Shown: piece by piece, positions 12,052 to 14,933 of the stretch
Numbering within the stretch: the stretch's first letter is position 1
How the letters are laid out: each line of letters starts with the position of its first letter
Origin: Prochlorococcus sp. AG-315-I14
GTDB taxonomy: Bacteria; Cyanobacteriota; Cyanobacteriia; PCC-6307; Cyanobiaceae
DNA: 14,933 bases
Assembly (NCBI GenBank): GCA_003283665.1
Contig: QBWF01000017.1
Span: 1-14,933, forward strand
Reading direction: 5' to 3'
Notes under the pieces: model-generated
What the model saw: the letters and a program-made list of their open reading frames with translations, nothing else
Database searches by the model: none
Told to the model about the DNA's origin: nothing
Position numbers and translations under genes: made by a program

Positions 12052-12288
12052 TTAAGTTAGTCCCATTACTTTGACTCCGTAAACAATTAGACCACAACCA
12101 ACCAAACAAGCATTCAACAACCCCATCCCAACTGCACCTACAGTAATAATACCCATTGAGACTCCGCCAATAGCAATACAGCCCATTGGAACGATTCCAA
12201 TAGCAATAATTCCACGAGGAGCAATCCCAAAAGCAACTAGCTTGGGCATTCTTTTGGCAGTTTCATTACTTTTCAGAGACTTTTCCAT
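12052..12288 (-). CDS. Gly-pentad hydrophobic repeat protein, 78 aa
   Basis: After a short basic start (MEKSLKSNETAKRMPK) the protein has Gly at residues 21, 26, 31, 36, 41, 46, 51, 56, 66, 71 and 76, every fifth position, with Cys replacing it at 61. The four residues between are mostly hydrophobic (GIVPMG, GIITVG). The pattern suggests a glycine-stacked membrane assembly or a small hydrophobic beta-solenoid; I know no function. The break in the Gly rule at the ninth pentad and a preceding Asn-Ala are shared with the 12340-12771 product, so the two genes are paralogues. ATG at 12288. Confidence 0.68.
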   Translation of the reverse strand: MEKSLKSNETAKRMPKLVAFGIAPRGIIAIGIVPMGCIAIGGVSMGIITVGAVGMGLLNACLVGCGLIVYGVKVMGLT

Positions 12289-12339
12289 TTAAGAACCAGA
12301 TCACAAAGCTAGTCATAGAAAGGGAAAAAGTATGAAAAA

Positions 12340-12771
12340 CTACTGAGTAGCTCCATGAGTTGCACAAGGCATCCATAAATCCCCCATTTTATGCACACCT
12401 AGGCATCCAAATTTTTTAGCCTGTGCTTCTGCCTCAGCTCTTCTGGGATAGGCGTAGATATTCTTCAAGGATAACTCCGAATTCTCAACAGTTTGTTGTA
12501 GAGCGGCCCCTTCTGGGCTCCATACCTTGAGCCCCATCGTCGTCAGCCCTGCGGAAAAGATACCCATCCCAACTATTGAGGCATTAACAACTCCCATCGC
12601 TACGACTCCTAGAGAAACAACTCCCATTGGCACTATTCCTATGGTGATAATCCCCATAGGGACTATCCCAATAGAAACAAAGCCAAGTGGAGCAATCCCA
12701 ATTGCAATTTTTTTAGGCTTACCACCACAATGAACGGGTCCTTGAGATTGTTGCGGCTCAGAGCTATTCAT
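12340..12771 (-). CDS. Gly-pentad repeat fused to a DUF3721-like domain, 143 aa
   Basis: Residues 25-80 carry Gly every five positions (GIAPLG, GIVPMG, GVVSLG), with Ser in place of Gly at 65, exactly as Cys61 in the neighbouring paralogue. After a linker (81-104), residues 105-141 match the small domain I know as DUF3721: AYPRRAEAEAQAKKFGC, HKMGDLWMPCATHG, with conserved Cys123, His127, Cys136 and His139 suited to binding a metal. The fusion links a membrane-like repeat to a possible metal-binding tail. The N-terminus has Cys-Gly-Gly and Gln/Pro but no signal peptide. Start ATG at 12771. Confidence 0.7.
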   Translation of the reverse strand: MNSSEPQQSQGPVHCGGKPKKIAIGIAPLGFVSIGIVPMGIITIGIVPMGVVSLGVVAMGVVNASIVGMGIFSAGLTTMGLKVWSPEGAALQQTVENSELSLKNIYAYPRRAEAEAQAKKFGCLGVHKMGDLWMPCATHGATQ

Positions 12772-12791
12772 AATTTTAATTTTCGATATAT

Positions 12792-13040
12792 CTAGTGGTG
12801 GTGGTGGTGATGCTCACGGGCACTATCGTTCTTGTGCTCTTTGTGAACTTTATGACTTTTGCAAGGCATCCACTTTTCACCCATTTTATGAGCACCAGTA
12901 CAATTGAATTTTTTAGCTGCTTGCTCTGCTTCGACTTTTGTATCAAAAAGAGCTGGCATTTTATTATTTGCAGATTCAGTAGAACAGCCGATTAAAAGAA
13001 CCCCAAGAAAAGAAAAAGTGAGAAGAAGATTTTTAGTCAA
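12792..13040 (-). CDS. DUF3721-like lipoprotein with natural His6 C-terminus, 82 aa
   Basis: A lipoprotein signal (MTKNLLLTFSFLGVLLIGC) has lipobox LIGC with Cys19 as the lipid-bearing residue. The DUF3721-like domain (about 30-63) reads ALFDTKVEAEQAAKKFNC, then HKMGEKWMPCKSHK, with Cys47, His51, Cys60 and His63. The tail is His/Lys-rich (KVHKEHK) and ends in six consecutive histidines (77-82) right before the stop. Together this suggests a membrane-anchored metal binder, perhaps for Ni, Co, Zn or Cu; the metal is not known. The start is a TTG at 13040. It lies 20 bp upstream of the 12340-12771 gene, in the same direction. Confidence 0.7.
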   Translation of the reverse strand: MTKNLLLTFSFLGVLLIGCSTESANNKMPALFDTKVEAEQAAKKFNCTGAHKMGEKWMPCKSHKVHKEHKNDSAREHHHHHH

Positions 13041-13194
13041 TTAAATCAAACAATATATCTTTACCAACCTAATGAATTTTTCTATTCTTGACATTTTCAT
13101 AGCCTCTTCAATGTGACTAAAACCAGAAAGAATTGTCCATAAACAACTCAAACCACCATCTTTATTTGAAAAACACAATATCAAATAATCTATT

Positions 13195-13345
13195 TCGTTT
13201 TTGCTTGGCATGGCACTATCACAAAAATCAAGCAGAACTTGATCAAATAAAAACGAAAAGATCTAAATGTTTTAGCATTCTATTTAAGTACTTTTGTCTT
13301 TGCACGACTCAGGCACTATCCAAAATGAGGCCCAAGAATTATGGA
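13195..13345 (+). repeat. Two decayed ~100-bp repeat units, inverted relative to the next gene
   Basis: GGCACTATC occurs at 13212-13220 and 13312-13320, exactly 100 bp apart, each within a longer similar block. The first block also resembles the 99-bp coding unit of the minus-strand gene 13375-13656 when that gene is read on its own strand (shared GGC, TCACA, AAAATCA, GAA in order). The frames are broken, so I read the stretch as relic repeats, not as a gene; the rest of 13041-13374 is empty. Confidence 0.45.
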
Positions 13346-13374
13346 CTAAATTATCTATGAAGAATAAGCGAGCC

Positions 13375-13656
13375 TTATTTTGTCATCGAAATCATTTGAG
13401 CTGAATGAAGTCTTTTATCATGAGCAGCTTTAATAGCTAAACGACTATTTAATTCAGCTGATTTTGTGTGACTTGGCCTAGAAGCAATATACAATTCGGC
13501 CTGATGCAACTTTCTTCGTTTAGTTTTCTGCTCTATTACACGAATATTTAATTGAGCTGGTTTTGCCTGACTTGGCCTAGAAGCTAAAAACAATTCAGCC
13601 TGACGAAGTAAATCCTTTTTGCAGAGACTCTTTTTAATTAAAGGAAGGTGATTCAT
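13375..13656 (-). CDS. Protein with 33-residue repeats, 93 aa
   Basis: Two full units and the start of a third are seen. Unit 1 begins QAELFLASRPSQAKPAQLN, unit 2 QAELYIASRPSHTKSAELN, and unit 3 SAQMIS, each 33 residues apart. The protein is basic, rich in Ala, Ser, Lys and Arg, predicted helical, with no signal peptide. The ASRPS-x-x-K-x-A-x-LN core could bind nucleic acid or a protein partner; no family is recognised. The ATG at 13656 lies 7 bp after the stop of a 47-residue frame. Relic copies of the unit lie on the other strand just downstream. Confidence 0.55.
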   Translation of the reverse strand: MNHLPLIKKSLCKKDLLRQAELFLASRPSQAKPAQLNIRVIEQKTKRRKLHQAELYIASRPSHTKSAELNSRLAIKAAHDKRLHSAQMISMTK

Positions 13657-13663
13657 AACGTTT

Positions 13664-13807
13664 CTAAGTAAAGGTAACCCCGTTCCCTGTTACCCAAACA
13701 TGCATTTCCATAGAGGAAACGAACGTTCCTATATTGTAGCGGTTGATACCGTTTTCACGCAAAGAAGAAATGCTTAATTCCTCAATTTCTTCAAGTAGTG
13801 TTGCCAT
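13664..13807 (-). CDS. Hypothetical mini-protein, 47 aa
   Basis: The frame runs from ATG at 13807 to TAG at 13664: a helical acidic start (MATLLEEIEELSISSLRENG), then INRYNIGTFVSSMEMHVWVTGNG, which looks like a strand-turn-strand. It is soluble, without cysteines. No strong ribosome site is seen. Its stop is 7 bp before the ATG of the 33-residue-repeat gene, so an operon is plausible. Confidence 0.45.
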   Translation of the reverse strand: MATLLEEIEELSISSLRENGINRYNIGTFVSSMEMHVWVTGNGVTFT

Positions 13808-13874
13808 GAAGGTTCATGAGCAACTAGATACAGTTAGAGATATAGCTTTGCAATAAAGACTTCTGAGAGATGGG

Positions 13875-13962
13875 CTAAAAAAACACAACTGCAATACATA
13901 TTCCCATCACTAAGCCAGTCGCCCAACAAAGACACAACATTTGATAGTTGCTTAACTTACAT
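13875..13962 (-). pseudogene. Possible single-helix membrane mini-protein with a one-base interruption
   Basis: A good ribosome site (AGGAG) is followed by ATG at 13962, but the next bases read TAA. Removing one T (ATG-T-AAG) would give a smooth 28-residue frame: MKLSNYQMLC, then LCWATGLVMGICIAVVFF, a clear transmembrane helix. Without that correction only a 21-residue frame from ATG at 13940 remains, too far from the ribosome site. It could be a true frameshift, a sequencing error or a chance hydrophobic stretch. Confidence 0.35.
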
Positions 13963-14096
13963 TTCTCCTAAAAACCTTCTGCCAACCTTTTTTCAGTCTT
14001 GATCAACCTCATTAAAATCATATCTTAGAATAGTAAATATTTTCATCATTACTAATCAAAATAATTTGGTCTTCGTAAATTCTTTATTGACAAATT

Positions 14097-14119
14097 GTTG
14101 CCACTAAAAAACTGGCAAC
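14097..14119. promoter_or_regulatory. Inverted repeat upstream of the cobalamin riboswitch
   Basis: GTTGCCA (14097-14103) and TGGCAAC (14113-14119) form a perfect 7-bp dyad around a 9-nt AT-rich centre. No T-run follows, so it is more like an operator than a terminator. Its position 37 bp before the riboswitch suggests control of hupE transcription, for example by a metal regulator; the factor is unknown. Confidence 0.4.
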
Positions 14120-14155
14120 CATAAGCAGATTAATGTATTAGATTATAAGAAAACA

Positions 14156-14277
14156 AATTAGGTTTCAATGAGGATCAGTCATTGAAAGTAATAGGGAAAA
14201 TGCGGTGTAAGTCCGCTGCTGTCCCGCAACTGTGAAATATCGATGTTATCGATATCAGTCAGAACGCCTGCCTAATT
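14156..14277 (+). promoter_or_regulatory. Cobalamin riboswitch
   Basis: The closing stem AATTAGG (14156-14162) pairs with CCTAATT (14271-14277). The conserved core GGGAAAATGCGGTGTAAGTC, GCTGTCCCGCAACTGTGA (14217-14234) and CAGTCAGAACGCCTGCC (14256-14272) match the adenosyl/methylcobalamin riboswitch consensus. A variable stem ATATCGAT/ATCGATAT lies between. The hupE Shine-Dalgarno follows 13 bp later, so control is likely translational (masking of GAGGAT), with the permease made when corrinoid is scarce. Confidence 0.93.
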
Positions 14278-14301
14278 CCATAATTCGACGAGGATCGACT
14301 C

Positions 14302-14933
14302 ATGAGGTTTACTTTTTTGACGAGCAAAATTTTTGTATCTTCAGGAATAGTTCTTTTATTAATTTTTAGTGCTATCAACAATTCAGCTTTAGCTCATCAC
14401 CCTTTTGGGATGGGAGATAGCTCTCAATTGTCAACACTGCAAGGCTTAACTAGTGGAATGGGACACCCATTGCTTGGTCCTGATCATCTACTTTTCATTC
14501 TGGCCATTGCCTGTGTCGGTTTAAGACGACCAAAGAAATGGGTTTTACCTCTCATTGCTATTGGTCTAGGTGGGAGCGCATTTGCACAATTACAGCCGAT
14601 ACCTAACTTCCTAATTCCCTGGGCAGAAGTACTTGTCTCTTTATCTTTGGCAATAGAAGGCTTGATTGTTCTGAATTATCTGAATTCAAAATGGCTCCTG
14701 CCTATGTTCGCTTTGCACGGCTACTTGCTTGGAACCACAATTATTGGTGCTGAACCTACACCCTTAATAAGCTATTTTATAGGACTTCTTATTTCTCAAG
14801 CAGCTTTACTACTACTAGTTACAGAAGTGTCGAAAAGACTTATTCCTTGGCTAGGAAAAAATGGTCTTATTTTAAATGCTGGAATATTGATTGGGATAGG
14901 TTTAGCTTTCTCTTGGGTTAATATTTTTGAAAA
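14302..14933 (+). CDS. hupE: HupE/UreJ-2 family metal permease, 3'-truncated by window edge
   Basis: Integral membrane transporter of nickel or cobalt. Control by a cobalamin riboswitch argues for cobalt, to feed corrin synthesis. 210 codons are visible. A signal peptide (residues 1-31) ends SALA, exposing His32-His33 after cleavage, the usual HupE metal-capturing N-terminus (HHPFGMG). The signature HPLLGPDHLLF follows at 55-65, with His55, Asp61 and His62 as likely metal ligands in the first transmembrane helix. Further hydrophobic helices cover about 80-95, 108-128, 133-148, 155-172 and 188-205. The ATG at 14302 is preceded by GAGGAT (14290-14295) at a 6-nt spacing. The frame is still open at the window end; HupE proteins are usually 190-230 residues, so only a few may be missing. 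Confidence 0.9.
   Translation, partial: MRFTFLTSKIFVSSGIVLLLIFSAINNSALAHHPFGMGDSSQLSTLQGLTSGMGHPLLGPDHLLFILAIACVGLRRPKKWVLPLIAIGLGGSAFAQLQPIPNFLIPWAEVLVSLSLAIEGLIVLNYLNSKWLLPMFALHGYLLGTTIIGAEPTPLISYFIGLLISQAALLLLVTEVSKRLIPWLGKNGLILNAGILIGIGLAFSWVNIFE

Noticed and set aside
12527..12733. Plus-strand 68-aa frame rich in Pro, Ile and Thr
   Set aside because: It is the complementary reading of the Gly-pentad coding repeat; its periodicity is inherited from the minus-strand gene.
13133..13360. Plus-strand 75-aa frame
   Set aside because: It spans the two decayed 100-bp repeat units, which fall in different frames, and lacks a ribosome site; better read as relic repeats.

Overview
The window looks like chromosome from a marine picocyanobacterium, most likely Prochlorococcus (AT-rich, possibly a low-light clade). 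The supporting signs are the compact aroQ-miaE-cobI gene string, the tandem tRNA-Tyr/tRNA-Thr pair, a DUF861 cupin, many very small ORFs, cyanobacterial Yfr-type small RNAs and a cobalamin riboswitch on a HupE-type metal permease. The assignment rests on gene content and remembered family features, not on a search.

Layout. (1) 1-2758 is conserved core: the 3' part of a tRNA-dihydrouridine synthase gene (+), then aroQ-miaE-cobI read as one minus-strand operon. (2) 2867-3031 is tRNA-Tyr(GTA) followed by tRNA-Thr(GGT). (3) 3032-9999 is an integrative element of about 7 kb. It starts with a complete tyrosine recombinase directly behind tRNA-Thr and ends in a second complete tRNA-Thr. That second copy still carries the last 8 nt of the tRNA-Tyr region in front of it, so the block was copied from the same locus. 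The cargo is a cupin, secreted and membrane mini-proteins, a Cys/His-rich protein behind a LexA-type operator, an unrecognised two-gene unit, and a group of ribbon-helix-helix (RHH) proteins with a dyad in front. A gene-poor stretch (8178-8624) holds an 87-bp dyad of striking regularity and a structured region ending in a terminator. This layout matches the tRNA-anchored elements of Prochlorococcus called tycheposons; that assignment is inference.

(4) 10000-10765 looks like a mini-insertion: one SAM-dependent methyltransferase gene between the second tRNA-Thr and a third, decayed tRNA-Thr whose 3' flank also matches. (5) 10766-11640 has no convincing protein gene but holds two small RNAs, a Yfr1-like one (motif ACTCCTCACAC) and a Yfr2-family one, with 12 nt of perfect mutual complementarity. 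(6) 11689-13962 is a run of minus-strand small genes. Two encode proteins with Gly at every fifth residue; one of these is fused to a DUF3721-like domain. A DUF3721-like lipoprotein with a natural six-His tail and a protein with 33-residue repeats follow. (7) 14156 to the end is the cobalamin riboswitch and hupE, running off the window.

Functional links: cobI on the left and riboswitch-controlled hupE on the right both serve corrinoid/cobalt metabolism and bracket the variable region. Inside the element, recombinase, LexA-type operator and RHH regulators form a plausible control circuit, with the long dyad as a candidate origin or operator. The strongest leads are the 87-bp dyad with its neighbouring RNA-like region, the array of tRNA-Thr copies and relics, the adjacent Yfr1/Yfr2 pair, and the Gly-pentad/DUF3721/His-tail gene cluster.
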